A DNA stretch of 64,000 nt, from the NCBI GenBank assembly GCA_016717105.1, contig JADKGF010000001.1:1-64000 (forward strand), in the 5' to 3' direction. Made by a program: the position numbers and the translations under genes. A model generated the notes under the pieces. The model was not told the origin of the DNA and did not search any database. It was given only the letters and a program-made list of their open reading frames with translations. Source of the DNA: Saprospiraceae bacterium. GTDB lineage: Bacteria > Bacteroidota > Bacteroidia > Chitinophagales > Saprospiraceae. Below, in pieces: positions 1-9,516 of this stretch; position 1 is the stretch's first letter, and every line of letters starts with the position of its first letter.

Positions 1-1
1 T

Positions 2-694
2 AATCCCGACAAAGTGAGAAAAGGCATCGAAAAGATCAATGAACTCAAAGCTGATGTCGTATGTTTTACCGGTGACTTAGTCAATTCCGAAAAAGATGAG
101 ATCGATCCTTATATCGAAATTTTCTCTGAAATAGAAGCCAAATATGGGAAATTAGCCACGCTCGGCAATCATGATTATTATGGACATTATGACAAAAACG
201 ATCCACAAGCCGAGAAGGTATATTTTGAAGATTTTTTCTCAAAATTTAAAAAAATGGGATTTGATCTCCTAAATAATGAAAACCGAAGTATCACCAAAGA
301 TGGCGAGACTATCCATATAGTCGGTGTCGAAAATTGGGGCGCAGGACATTGGTTTCCCAAAAAAGGAGACTTGGCAAAAGCCACTGAAAACTTGGATGGA
401 AACGGTTTTAAGATTTTGATGTCTCACGATCCTACACATTGGGACGAAAAGGTTTTGAATTTTCCTAAAAAAATGGATTTGACCCTAAGCGGTCATACGC
501 ATGGCTTCCAATTTGGGTTTCAAATGCCAGGTTTTAAATGGTCGCCTGCACAATATAGATACAAAAAATGGCTGGGTTTATACCAGGAAGACGACAAATA
601 TCTGTACGTAAATAGAGGATTTGGCTTCCTTGGTTTCCCTGGCAGAGTAGGTATGTGGCCCGAAATTACTTTAATAGAGTTGCAATCAGCTTAA
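2..694 (+). CDS. Metallophosphoesterase, 5' end outside the window
   Basis: C-terminal part of a calcineurin-like metallophosphoesterase; the frame is open to the left edge, so the start lies upstream. Visible metal-binding motifs are GDLVN (near residue 26 of the visible part), GNHDYYGH (near 56), SHDPTHW and LSGHTHG with the closing His cluster. The set matches the YkuE/YaeI-like branch that hydrolyses phosphodiesters or lipid pyrophosphates with a binuclear metal centre. N-terminal membrane segments, common in this branch, would be in the missing part. It converges on the M1 peptidase gene, with 12 nt between the stop codons. The family is certain; the substrate is unknown. Confidence 0.85.
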   Translation, partial: NPDKVRKGIEKINELKADVVCFTGDLVNSEKDEIDPYIEIFSEIEAKYGKLATLGNHDYYGHYDKNDPQAEKVYFEDFFSKFKKMGFDLLNNENRSITKDGETIHIVGVENWGAGHWFPKKGDLAKATENLDGNGFKILMSHDPTHWDEKVLNFPKKMDLTLSGHTHGFQFGFQMPGFKWSPAQYRYKKWLGLYQEDDKYLYVNRGFGFLGFPGRVGMWPEITLIELQSA

Positions 695-706
695 ATAAGC
701 ATTCTA

Positions 707-3059
707 TCAAGGTCTGATCTCACGCTGTTGTTTTGCTTTTTGCATGGGATTGGGCTTATCTTTGTATTTATGTTTTTTGAAGAGCTGAAATCTGGTCGGT
801 ACTTCTCTTACTGGAAAGCTGTTATTTGATTCGTCAATATCGGCTGTTTCCTTGAATGGATCTAATTCGATGGCAGTGACTTCTTTATCTTTGACAAATA
901 CCTTGGTCACTTTTTGCTCATTTTTCCGCCAAATTTCCACTGGCACACGCTCCACTTCTACGGTACCATCGTCAAAAGTCCACTGAATAATTAAGGGCAT
1001 GACCAATCCTCCTTTGTTGCTAAATTGAAGTTCATAATAGTTTTTATCACTATATTTTTCAGTTTTTTCTTCTTTTGTCATCAAACTATCGTATTTCATT
1101 CTGATCTCTACATCTACAGAATCCTCAGTTTCCCAAGGGCGATATGTGTTATAAAAATCTGATACTGTGCTATCTCTCTCTACCGGAAAAGTACCGAATT
1201 GTTCGCGATTGCGCTGCTTAGTTAGGAAATTTTTGGGTTTTTTTATTGAAGTACGGAAAGTGTCAATACTTTTCTTTGGGTCATTATCGAGGTCCGCTTT
1301 GTACCATGTCACACTATCCAATGAGATGTCCACAGCATCAATACTATAAAACCAGCCTCGCCAAAACCAATCAAGGTCCATGGCACTGGCTTCTTCCATC
1401 GTTCTAAAGAAATCATCCGGTGTTGGGTGCTTGAATGCCCATCGACGGCAATATTCCTTGAAAGAATAGTCGAATAGTTCACGTCCCATGATGGTCTCAC
1501 GCAGGATATTTAGCGCTGTTGCCGGTTTGTCATAAGCGTTATTGCCATAGTCGATGATATTTTCACTATTAGTCATGATAGGCTCCAGTTTATCCTTTGG
1601 TCGAGCCATATATTCTGTAATATTGTGTGGTACACCACCTTCTGATTTAAAATTGTTGTCCCATTCTTGCTCGGTTATGAATTGCATAAAACTATTCACA
1701 CCTTCATCAAACCAAGCCCATTGTCTTTCATCGCTATTAAAGATCATAGGAAAATATGTATGTCCCACTTCATGGATAATAACGAGGATAGCTGCTCTTT
1801 TCGAGCCTTCGGTATATGTTCCATCATCTTCGGCACGACCAGGATTAAACGAAATCATCGGATATTCCATGCCATTGGCCGCTTCTACCGAGATGGCTAC
1901 TGGATATGGATAAGGTATGGAATATTTTGAATATGAACGCAATGTGTGATCTATCACCTTGGTAGAATATTTATTGTAGATAGGATAAGCTTCCTTGCCA
2001 TAAAGGCTCATACACATCACCTTTTGACCTAGTTCATTATAGTGCGGCATAGCATCCCAAACAAATTTTTTACTTGCTGTCCAAGCAAAATCTCGCACAT
2101 TTTTAGCCTTGTATTTCCATGTTTTCATTTTTGACGAAATCGGCGTTTTTTCATTTGCCTTTGCTTCATCAAGTGTTACGATTTCCAATGGTGTTTTGCT
2201 ATTTTGAGCCTGAATCCACTTATTGTAATGCGTCGGGCTTAACATTTCCTTGTAATTTTGGCACTCGCCAGTTCCAGCGACAATATGGTCAGAAGGCAAC
2301 GTGATTTCTACATCATAATCTCCAAAAGACAAGGCAAATTCTCCGCGACCATAAAATTGCTTATTTTGCCATCCTTCGAAGTCGCTATACACACACATGC
2401 GTGGAAACCATTGCACGACAGTGTACAAATAGTTGCCATGATCCTTGAAGTATTCGAATCCACCTCTTCCCCAACTAGGTGTGTTCATCCTGTCTATGAG
2501 GTAATAACTCCAATCTATGTTAAATGTTATTTTTTTACCTGGTTTTAGAGGTTGTGGCAAGTCTATTCTCATCATCGTTTGATTGATAAGATATTTAAGT
2601 GGTGTACCTTTATCAGAAGTTACTTTTTTGATATTGACTCCAAATTTATCTAGTTTGGACGTCGCTTCAAAACGATCTATAGCATCTTCATTCATTACAT
2701 CAAAGATCTTCGATCCCTCGATATGGTGTTTTGGAGATGTAGGTGTATGCTCATTTTCATCCAGTTGAATCCACAAATACGTCATCTCTACCGGCGAATT
2801 ATTATGATATGTTATCGATTCGCTACCATCCAATCGTTGCTCCTTGGTATCAAGGGTACACTTTATTTTATAATCGGCCTTTTGCTGCCAGTACTTAGGT
2901 CCAGGAGCTCCATCAGCACCACGATATTCATTGGGTGATCGCAATATATTATCCAATTGCTCAAATTTTTTGGCGTGATTGGAGCGCTCTTGGGAAAATA
3001 TTGAAGCACTAAAAAAGTAAAAAGATGAAATAAACAGGCAAAAATCTCATTGCTGACAT
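707..3059 (-). CDS. M1 family metallopeptidase, frameshifted in the signal peptide
   Basis: Gluzincin aminopeptidase of family M1. The long frame (707..2956, 749 codons from a TTG) carries the substrate-anchoring GMEYP, the zinc motif HEVGH (residues 395-399) and the third ligand Glu in WFDEG (near 418). This frame has no start with a signal peptide. One frame over, ATG at 3059 or 3050 begins MRFLPVYFIFLLF and stops at once; skipping one base in the A6 run at 3011-3016 joins it to SASIFSQERS, giving a clean signal peptide ending in SQ and a protein of about 783 aa. I infer one extra A in that run. The enzyme should act in the periplasm or at the cell surface on peptides. A TATATTTG element at 3074-3081 lies 15 nt before the ATG. 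Confidence 0.85.
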
Positions 3060-3073
3060 TGTTTTGATTGGGT

Positions 3074-3081
3074 CAAATATA
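3074..3081 (-). promoter_or_regulatory. Candidate -7 element of the M1 peptidase gene
   Basis: On the minus strand this reads TATATTTG, matching the Bacteroidota -7 consensus TAnnTTTG. It sits 15 nt upstream of the ATG at 3059. No TTG lies at the ideal 19-21 nt spacing. Its position supports the upstream start and therefore the frameshift reading of the gene. Confidence 0.4.
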
Positions 3082-3156
3082 AGTTGCGAATTGTACAATG
3101 TGCGAAAATCTCATGTAAATAATACAAATCACAATATTCAATAGACGAAGATAGTA

Positions 3157-5274
3157 TTATTCTATCAAATTAAGAAATTCGTCCTCAGTCATTATCTGAA
3201 CAGTACCAAGTTCCTGGGCTTTTTTAAGTTTAGAACCAGCTTTTTCGCCTACGACGAGGATATTGAGATTTGCACTCACCGCTGAGATATTTCTGGCTCC
3301 AGCTTTGACAGCTTTCTCTTCGGCTTCTTTGCGTCCCATCTTCAGTAATGTACCTGTAAAAAGTATGGTTTTACCAGAAAAAACGGCATCTTCTGCTACT
3401 TGCAATGGCTTATCTTCGTCCGTCTGTGTGAGATTTACACCATAAGACTCCATTTGATGTAACATGGTAATATTCTTTTCATTGGCAAACCAAGCAATAA
3501 CATTATCTGCAACAACAGGACCAATATCTTTTATTTCAAGAAATCTTTCTTTTGGCCAGTGCTTAAGATCAAGTACATGGCTGATTTGTTCTGCAATGAG
3601 TTTACTCGCTTTTTTGCCCAAATGATGAATGCTTAACGAATGTAAAAGCCGCTGTATAGGATTTGATTTTGCTTTTTCAACTGATAATTTTATGTTTTCA
3701 GCTGACCGTTTGCCGAATCCTTCCAAAACGGCTATTTTGTCATAATCAAGGTTGTAAATATCGCTGATATCTTTGATCCATCCTAAATCAAAAAATCGCT
3801 CTACATATGACTTTCCGAATCCATCAATATCCATCGCATCTTTTGACACATGAAATATCATCTTTTGAAGGTCTTGTGCACCACATATACAGTCTGGACA
3901 TCGCCAAGCTGATTCTCCATCTTCTTTTATCAATCTTACTGGTGTATCGCTGGTATTTGTCGGACAAAACTCGGGAAAATTGATGATTTCTTCAACACCT
4001 GTGCGCAACTCTGGAAACGATTTTACAATATATGGAATAACGTCTCCTGCTCGTTCTACCAACACAGTATCGCCTAAACGCAAATCCTTAGACCTAATGA
4101 AATCCTCATTGTGAAGAGAAATAGATGAAACTGTCACTCCTGCCAAATAAACGGGTTCGATCTTGGCAACTGGCGTAATAGAGCCTATTTTCCCTACTTG
4201 ATATTCTACAGCCAGTAGTTTGCTTGTAGCTTGTTTGGCCTTAAACTTAAATGCAATCGCCCATCGTGGATGATGCGCGGTAAATCCGCATTTGTCTTGA
4301 AGTTCTAGGCTATTTACTTTGATCACCATGCCGTCGATCTCGTAAGCATACGTATCTCGCTTTTCTTCCCAATATTTTACAAAATCGTGGACAACATTTA
4401 TATTTTTACAAACCGTTTTTTCATCTTTTGGGATCTTAAAGCCGAGCTTGCCGAGCATTTCAATACCTTGGATGTGTGTTTTCATTGTCGGGAGTACTGA
4501 ATTTCCAGCATTATCAACAGCATAAGCCAATTGGTACACAAAAGCTTCAAGTCCTCGTTTTCGAGTTTCATTGGCATCTTTGGTCCGAAGGCCACCTGTT
4601 GCTGCATTTCTTGGATTAGCGAAGAGTGTCAGTCCTTCTTTTTCTCTTTCTTTATTGATTCTTTCGAAATTGTCTTTGCGGATGAGTGCTTCGCCTCTCA
4701 ATTCAGCTTTGACAATACCAAAAGAAGCGAAATCAGCTTTCAATGGAATACTCGGTAATGTTCGCGCATTTGGCGTCATCTCTTCACCCATTGTACCATT
4801 GCCTCTAGTGGCAGCCCTGACAAGTACATCATTTTCATAAACCAAAGCAATACTTCCACCATCAAATTTCGGTTCTACACAATATTCAATATCGACATCT
4901 GAAGGCAGATTGCACAGTTTTTTAACCGCTGCATCAAAATCATTCAAGTCGTCCTCATTGTACGAATTATCAAGGGAAAGCATCGGAACGGTATGTTGTA
5001 CTGGCGGAAAATCACCCGACAAATCAGTACTTACTCTTTGGGTTGGTGAGTCAGGTGTTATCTGCTCGGGATATTGTTCTTCCAATGAGACCAGTTGCTT
5101 GTACAAAATATCATATTCAAAATCCGAAATTAGCGGGCTATCTTCGATATAATATTTCCGTTCATGAAATACCAAAAGATCCCTTAATTCCTTTAGGTCA
5201 TTCGCTGTAGCTGGAGATGAAATATATTTTTTGCTCAAAGCAACAAAATGCTGCTGTGTATCGGTACTGTACAT
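3157..5274 (-). CDS. ligA: NAD-dependent DNA ligase LigA
   Basis: Seals nicks in replication and repair using NAD+. At 705 aa it is slightly longer than usual. Order seen: N-terminal Ia domain with the YY..D..I.D.EYD region (residues 41-54), adenylation domain with the nucleophilic Lys136 in EPKFDGG, OB fold, zinc finger, helix-hairpin-helix repeats and a C-terminal BRCT domain (SGKTILFTGTL onward). The zinc-finger segment reads FCPTN...WRCPDCICGAQ: Asn stands where the second Cys of the usual CPxC would be, although an extra Cys is present in CPDC. A TACTTTTG promoter element is at 5295-5302. Identity is certain. Confidence 0.97.
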   Translation of the reverse strand: MYSTDTQQHFVALSKKYISSPATANDLKELRDLLVFHERKYYIEDSPLISDFEYDILYKQLVSLEEQYPEQITPDSPTQRVSTDLSGDFPPVQHTVPMLSLDNSYNEDDLNDFDAAVKKLCNLPSDVDIEYCVEPKFDGGSIALVYENDVLVRAATRGNGTMGEEMTPNARTLPSIPLKADFASFGIVKAELRGEALIRKDNFERINKEREKEGLTLFANPRNAATGGLRTKDANETRKRGLEAFVYQLAYAVDNAGNSVLPTMKTHIQGIEMLGKLGFKIPKDEKTVCKNINVVHDFVKYWEEKRDTYAYEIDGMVIKVNSLELQDKCGFTAHHPRWAIAFKFKAKQATSKLLAVEYQVGKIGSITPVAKIEPVYLAGVTVSSISLHNEDFIRSKDLRLGDTVLVERAGDVIPYIVKSFPELRTGVEEIINFPEFCPTNTSDTPVRLIKEDGESAWRCPDCICGAQDLQKMIFHVSKDAMDIDGFGKSYVERFFDLGWIKDISDIYNLDYDKIAVLEGFGKRSAENIKLSVEKAKSNPIQRLLHSLSIHHLGKKASKLIAEQISHVLDLKHWPKERFLEIKDIGPVVADNVIAWFANEKNITMLHQMESYGVNLTQTDEDKPLQVAEDAVFSGKTILFTGTLLKMGRKEAEEKAVKAGARNISAVSANLNILVVGEKAGSKLKKAQELGTVQIMTEDEFLNLIE

Positions 5275-5294
5275 GTTTTGACTTCTTTGAATTA

Positions 5295-5302
5295 CAAAAG
5301 TA
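5295..5302 (-). promoter_or_regulatory. Candidate -7 element of ligA
   Basis: TACTTTTG on the minus strand, 20 nt upstream of the ligA ATG, fits TAnnTTTG. A good TTG at 19-21 nt spacing is not evident, so confidence is limited. Confidence 0.35.
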
Positions 5303-5365
5303 TGAATTTGTATTCAAATAGTCTCGATGTCTTCAATTTTGAAAGCCATTAAAAATTCAACTCTT

Positions 5366-8300
5366 TTACTTCACTTGCGGTGGAATCAAATAATACAATA
5401 CTGGAGTAACCAATCGACTCAGTAAAGTACTACTTATCAATCCTCCTATCAATACAATGGCCAATGGGCTGATCAATGGCGAATTTTCGAGCACTAATGG
5501 TGTCAATCCACCGATAGCCGTCATCGAGGTCAAGAGAATAGGTAAAAATCTAGTTTCAGCGCCATCCATGACTGCATCATACAAGTTCATTCCTTGTTCT
5601 CTGAGGCCATTGGTATAATCAACCATCAGAATCGAGTTTTTGATTTCTATACCCATTAATGCGATGATTCCTACCGTCGCCACAAAGGATAATGACTCAC
5701 CTGAAACGTATAAAGCCACCAAAGCACCGATTATTCCCATAGGTATGACACTAAGGACGATAATGGTCGATTTGAACGTCCTAAATTCTAAAATCAAAAT
5801 CGCCAATAAACCAAAGACTGTGAGAATGATAATCGTACCTAAACCACCAAAAGACTCTTGCGAAGATTCGCGTTCGCCGGCAGCTATCACGCGGTATCCG
5901 TCTGGCATTGGCACTTGAGTCGCAATATCATTAAGAATGTCATCTGTAAGCTGACTGATGTTGACGCCGTTTTGTGCAAAACAACTGACCAAAGCATACC
6001 GCTCCTTATTAAAATGTCGTATGATGGATGCTGAAGGTTTTAAGGATAATTCTGCTATGTTTTTTAAGGGTACAAGTGATCCACTCATCGATGTGACATA
6101 AACTTTGTCAAACATCTGGAGTGCATTTTCGGTGTTTTGAGTGAGCGATATCTTCATTTTGAATTCATCACCTTCAGTATTACTAATTTCGCTTATGTCA
6201 AGTCCAGCTATAGCAAGTCTCACCGTTTTGGCAATTTCCGCACCATTGATACCATATAAACCTGCTTTCTCTTTATTGACATCTACGATGATATCGGATT
6301 TAACATATTTTAGGTCATTGCGTACATACATTGTACCTTGTCTGGCCTTGACCAATTTTTCTACTTTAGCACTTAACTGATCCAAGGTATCAAGATTATT
6401 ACCGATAATACGCATTTCTACAGGTGCAGTGATAGGTGGCCCTTGTTGAAATCTTTTGACTTCTATTCTCACTCCTGGGAAATTGGCAAGTTCTGATCTC
6501 GCCTTTTCGGCAAATTTTATAATTTCCGGAACCTTGGTTTTTTCATCAAGATATACGATAATTTGCCCGAAATTGGATGAGTTTTGACGCTGAAATTCAT
6601 TATAATAAATCCTTGGATTGCCCTTGCCTGCATTCGCACTTATATGGTCAATTTCTGGAAATGACAATAGTTTTTGTTCCACTTTTCGTACCACTTTGTC
6701 TGTATGTGTAAGATTGGAACCAGGTTCAGTTTCTATATCAATGGTAACGATTGGTTTTTCTGATTCGGGAAACAAACTAAATCCCAAAACTGGCACCAAC
6801 ATCAAAGACAGTCCAAAAATCACTGCCGCTAAAACCAATGTTGTCACCTTGTGCGTCATACACCACTGCAACAATTTTTGGTAAGGATTATTCACATATT
6901 TTTTAAAGGCATTGAAGAAAAAATTGCCTTCGCCGCCTGCTGCATTTTCATGTGCTTTCAGCAAGATAGACGATAAAAATGGTATAATTGTAACCGATAC
7001 AAATAAAGAAGCCAAAACTGTCAACATCACGGCCATAGGCAATGATCGAATAAAATCACCTGAACCTTCAGGCAGATTTGCCAATGGAAGAAATGCCAAT
7101 AATAAAGTAGCTGTACATCCCATGATGGCCACCATAATGTGATTTGTTGCAGAAATAGCAGCTTCTTTTGCCGAAATTCCTTTGCGCATGTATCGTTCTA
7201 TATTCTCCACCACGACAATACTATCATCCACCAAAAGTCCCAATGCCACTACCATACCGACAATGCTTAGTTGATTGAGTGTATATCCCAATAAATCCAA
7301 CATAAATAAGCCAATACTTAACGATAACGGGATAGATATCATCACGACAATTGAAGCTCTAGTGCCTAAAGGAAGTAAGGTCAACAACACTAGGAAAATT
7401 GCTATGGCAAAATCTCTGCCTAAACCAGAAAGCCGATGTTTTACACCAATTTCCTGATCAAAAGCATGTTCCAATGTGATTCCTTTAGGTAGTTTTTCTT
7501 TGAAATGAGTCAATACTTTTTCTAATTCGTGTCGAACAGCTATGATGTTTTTCTTGTCCTTCATGGCTGAATTGACCCAAATAGCTCTGTGATTATTGTG
7601 TCTGGCTATGTGGTCCGTAGTCTCCTCAGTATAGTAAATCTCCGATATTTGTCCGAGTTTCACGGTTTTACCATCTGGTGTCACTTGTACAATCGTGGAT
7701 TTGATGTCATCTATGGTCTTAAATTCGGAAGTCGTCTTGATATTGTATTTCTTTTGACCCAAGTCTATATCTCCTCCAGGAATATTGATATTATTGGCCT
7801 GAATTAATCCGATGACTTGATTTAATCCCAACTTCATAGAAGCCATTCTGTCTAGGTCCAAATCAATATGAATTTCTTTGTCAGGTGCTGCTTGGATTTC
7901 AACCCATTTTATATCCTTGATGCGTTCAATATCTTTTTCAAGGCTTTCTGCCAAGTCAACCATTACTTCCATAGAAGCCGTATCAGATACCAAGGCAGAC
8001 TGTAAGATGACGACATCACTTGACGCAGCTTTTTTGATATCAAGAAGTACAATTCCGTCTGGCAAATCTGGGCGTATTTTATTGATTTCGCGAATGACAT
8101 CATTGTTTTTTGCTTCTACATCCACACCAAAATTGAACTCTGCGAGCATTACTATAAGTCCATCATTGATCGTAGTATTTATTTTTTTTACATCAGAAAG
8201 CTGGTACAACTCTTCTTCTATGGGATCTGCAATGAGCTTTTCCATATCTGTCGGATTGGTACCAGGATAGACGACCACGATAGAAAAAATCGGTGCTCCA

Positions 8301-8419
8301 AAAGGTGGATCTTCACCTCTTGGCATATTCATCAATGCATTGATACCCAATACCATTACAGCTACAAATATAACCAATGTAAACTGCCAATTCTTTACAA
8401 AAAATTTATTGAATCCCAT
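5366..8419 (-). CDS. RND efflux pump, inner-membrane transporter (AcrB/HAE1 type)
   Basis: Proton-driven inner-membrane component of a tripartite efflux pump, 1017 aa, the normal length. It starts with one membrane helix (near 14-30), followed by a large periplasmic porter domain, membrane helices from about 337, the paired acidic residues of TM4 in LLVDDSIVVVEN (Asp398-Asp399), a second periplasmic domain (about 560-860) and a second helix bundle. It is the last gene of the tetR - outer-membrane channel - adaptor - pump operon, 46 nt after the adaptor. The DD pair and overall sequence place it with hydrophobe/amphiphile exporters rather than metal (CusA) exporters. The substrate cannot be read from the sequence; drug, solvent or bile-like compounds are usual for the family. 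Confidence 0.93.
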   Translation of the reverse strand: MGFNKFFVKNWQFTLVIFVAVMVLGINALMNMPRGEDPPFGAPIFSIVVVYPGTNPTDMEKLIADPIEEELYQLSDVKKINTTINDGLIVMLAEFNFGVDVEAKNNDVIREINKIRPDLPDGIVLLDIKKAASSDVVILQSALVSDTASMEVMVDLAESLEKDIERIKDIKWVEIQAAPDKEIHIDLDLDRMASMKLGLNQVIGLIQANNINIPGGDIDLGQKKYNIKTTSEFKTIDDIKSTIVQVTPDGKTVKLGQISEIYYTEETTDHIARHNNHRAIWVNSAMKDKKNIIAVRHELEKVLTHFKEKLPKGITLEHAFDQEIGVKHRLSGLGRDFAIAIFLVLLTLLPLGTRASIVVMISIPLSLSIGLFMLDLLGYTLNQLSIVGMVVALGLLVDDSIVVVENIERYMRKGISAKEAAISATNHIMVAIMGCTATLLLAFLPLANLPEGSGDFIRSLPMAVMLTVLASLFVSVTIIPFLSSILLKAHENAAGGEGNFFFNAFKKYVNNPYQKLLQWCMTHKVTTLVLAAVIFGLSLMLVPVLGFSLFPESEKPIVTIDIETEPGSNLTHTDKVVRKVEQKLLSFPEIDHISANAGKGNPRIYYNEFQRQNSSNFGQIIVYLDEKTKVPEIIKFAEKARSELANFPGVRIEVKRFQQGPPITAPVEMRIIGNNLDTLDQLSAKVEKLVKARQGTMYVRNDLKYVKSDIIVDVNKEKAGLYGINGAEIAKTVRLAIAGLDISEISNTEGDEFKMKISLTQNTENALQMFDKVYVTSMSGSLVPLKNIAELSLKPSASIIRHFNKERYALVSCFAQNGVNISQLTDDILNDIATQVPMPDGYRVIAAGERESSQESFGGLGTIIILTVFGLLAILILEFRTFKSTIIVLSVIPMGIIGALVALYVSGESLSFVATVGIIALMGIEIKNSILMVDYTNGLREQGMNLYDAVMDGAETRFLPILLTSMTAIGGLTPLVLENSPLISPLAIVLIGGLISSTLLSRLVTPVLYYLIPPQVK

Positions 8420-8465
8420 ATTAATGTCGTATTAAGAATGGTGAATGAAATTTGGTAATCTGAAA

Positions 8466-9500
8466 TTAATGACTGATTTTGTCACCATCTTCTAGATACA
8501 TGGCGCCAGTAGTGATTACATTAGAAATGCCATCCAGTCCGGAGGCAACTGCCACTTTATCACCCAAAAGTTTTGCAATATTGACTTTGATTTGTTTTGC
8601 TTTGCCATTCTCAGCGGTAAAAACATATGCCGTCTTACCGTTTGATTTTATCAACGCTTCTATAGGAATAATCGTGAAATATTCCTTATTTGTTGAAGTG
8701 ATAGTCAAATTTGTGATCAAACCAGCTGCAAGATTATCAGGTTGGTTGCTAAATTTTATTTCTATATCAAACGTCCCACTTGCACTACCGCCAACCGATG
8801 ATTTTTGAGAAATGTAGCCTGTAAATTTCTTGCCAGGATAGGCATCAAGACTGATTTGGACTTTATCGTTTTTATGAACTCGTGCCCAATCTCTGTCCGT
8901 AAGTCCAGCTTGAATAATCCAATCACCTTTTCCTACACCGAGAATGGCATATACCGGATTTCCTGGGCCAGTAATCTCACCACTAAACATGATTTGCTTG
9001 ATGATTTTGCCAGAAATAGTCGCTTTTATTTCCGAATATTGTCTATTAAAGGCAGCAATATCTGCTGTACGTTTGGCTACCTCATAAGCAGTATTTACAT
9101 TTTGAAATTGTTCTAATGTAGCCACACTATCTTTATATAAATTAGCTACTCTGTTTTTATCTCTGAGTGCTTTATTAAGTCCTTCTTCGGCTTGTTGTAC
9201 TTGTGCATTGATTTCTTGCATTTCCAGTGTAGCCAATAGCTGACCTTTAGTGACAAAGTCGCCTTCTTTGACGTAAGTTTTCTTGATTACTCCGCCAGTT
9301 TTGAATGAAGGTCTTGCTTCTGACTCACTCATGACAATACCTAGCACTTGAATATCGTCTGACTCATTGATGGTATCTACAGGGTATGTTTTTACAAATA
9401 TTTCTGCAATCTTTGGTGATGCTTTGGATGTATCTGGTTCCGATTTACACGCAAAAAAACAAATTCCTATAATAGCTATGAGTATATTAAAAGTTTTCAT
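8466..9500 (-). CDS. RND efflux periplasmic adaptor (membrane fusion) lipoprotein
   Basis: Links the RND pump to the outer-membrane channel. I chose ATG at 9500 (344 aa), because MKTFNILIAIIGICFFAC is a lipoprotein signal with lipobox Cys; the 18 codons upstream are not needed and overlap the preceding gene. Order: lipid anchor, beta-barrel/lipoyl half (GGVIKKTYVKEGDFVTKGQ, near 70-90), coiled-coil hairpin (about 95-150), second lipoyl half (IKQIMFSGEITGPGNPVY), then beta-barrel and membrane-proximal domains. It lies 16 nt after the channel gene and 46 nt before the pump. The HlyD/AcrA adaptor assignment is secure. Confidence 0.9.
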   Translation of the reverse strand: MKTFNILIAIIGICFFACKSEPDTSKASPKIAEIFVKTYPVDTINESDDIQVLGIVMSESEARPSFKTGGVIKKTYVKEGDFVTKGQLLATLEMQEINAQVQQAEEGLNKALRDKNRVANLYKDSVATLEQFQNVNTAYEVAKRTADIAAFNRQYSEIKATISGKIIKQIMFSGEITGPGNPVYAILGVGKGDWIIQAGLTDRDWARVHKNDKVQISLDAYPGKKFTGYISQKSSVGGSASGTFDIEIKFSNQPDNLAAGLITNLTITSTNKEYFTIIPIEALIKSNGKTAYVFTAENGKAKQIKVNIAKLLGDKVAVASGLDGISNVITTGAMYLEDGDKISH

Positions 9501-9516
9501 TGTTTGAAAGATTTTA

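Noticed and set aside
1554..1913. 119-codon ORF on the plus strand inside the M1 peptidase gene
   Set aside because: Antisense shadow: the minus strand carries the conserved zinc motif and family sequence over the whole stretch; the shadow has no promoter, homology or composition of its own.
7878..8270. 130-codon plus-strand ORF within the RND pump gene
   Set aside because: Antisense of conserved pump sequence; Ser/Ile-rich composition typical of shadow ORFs.
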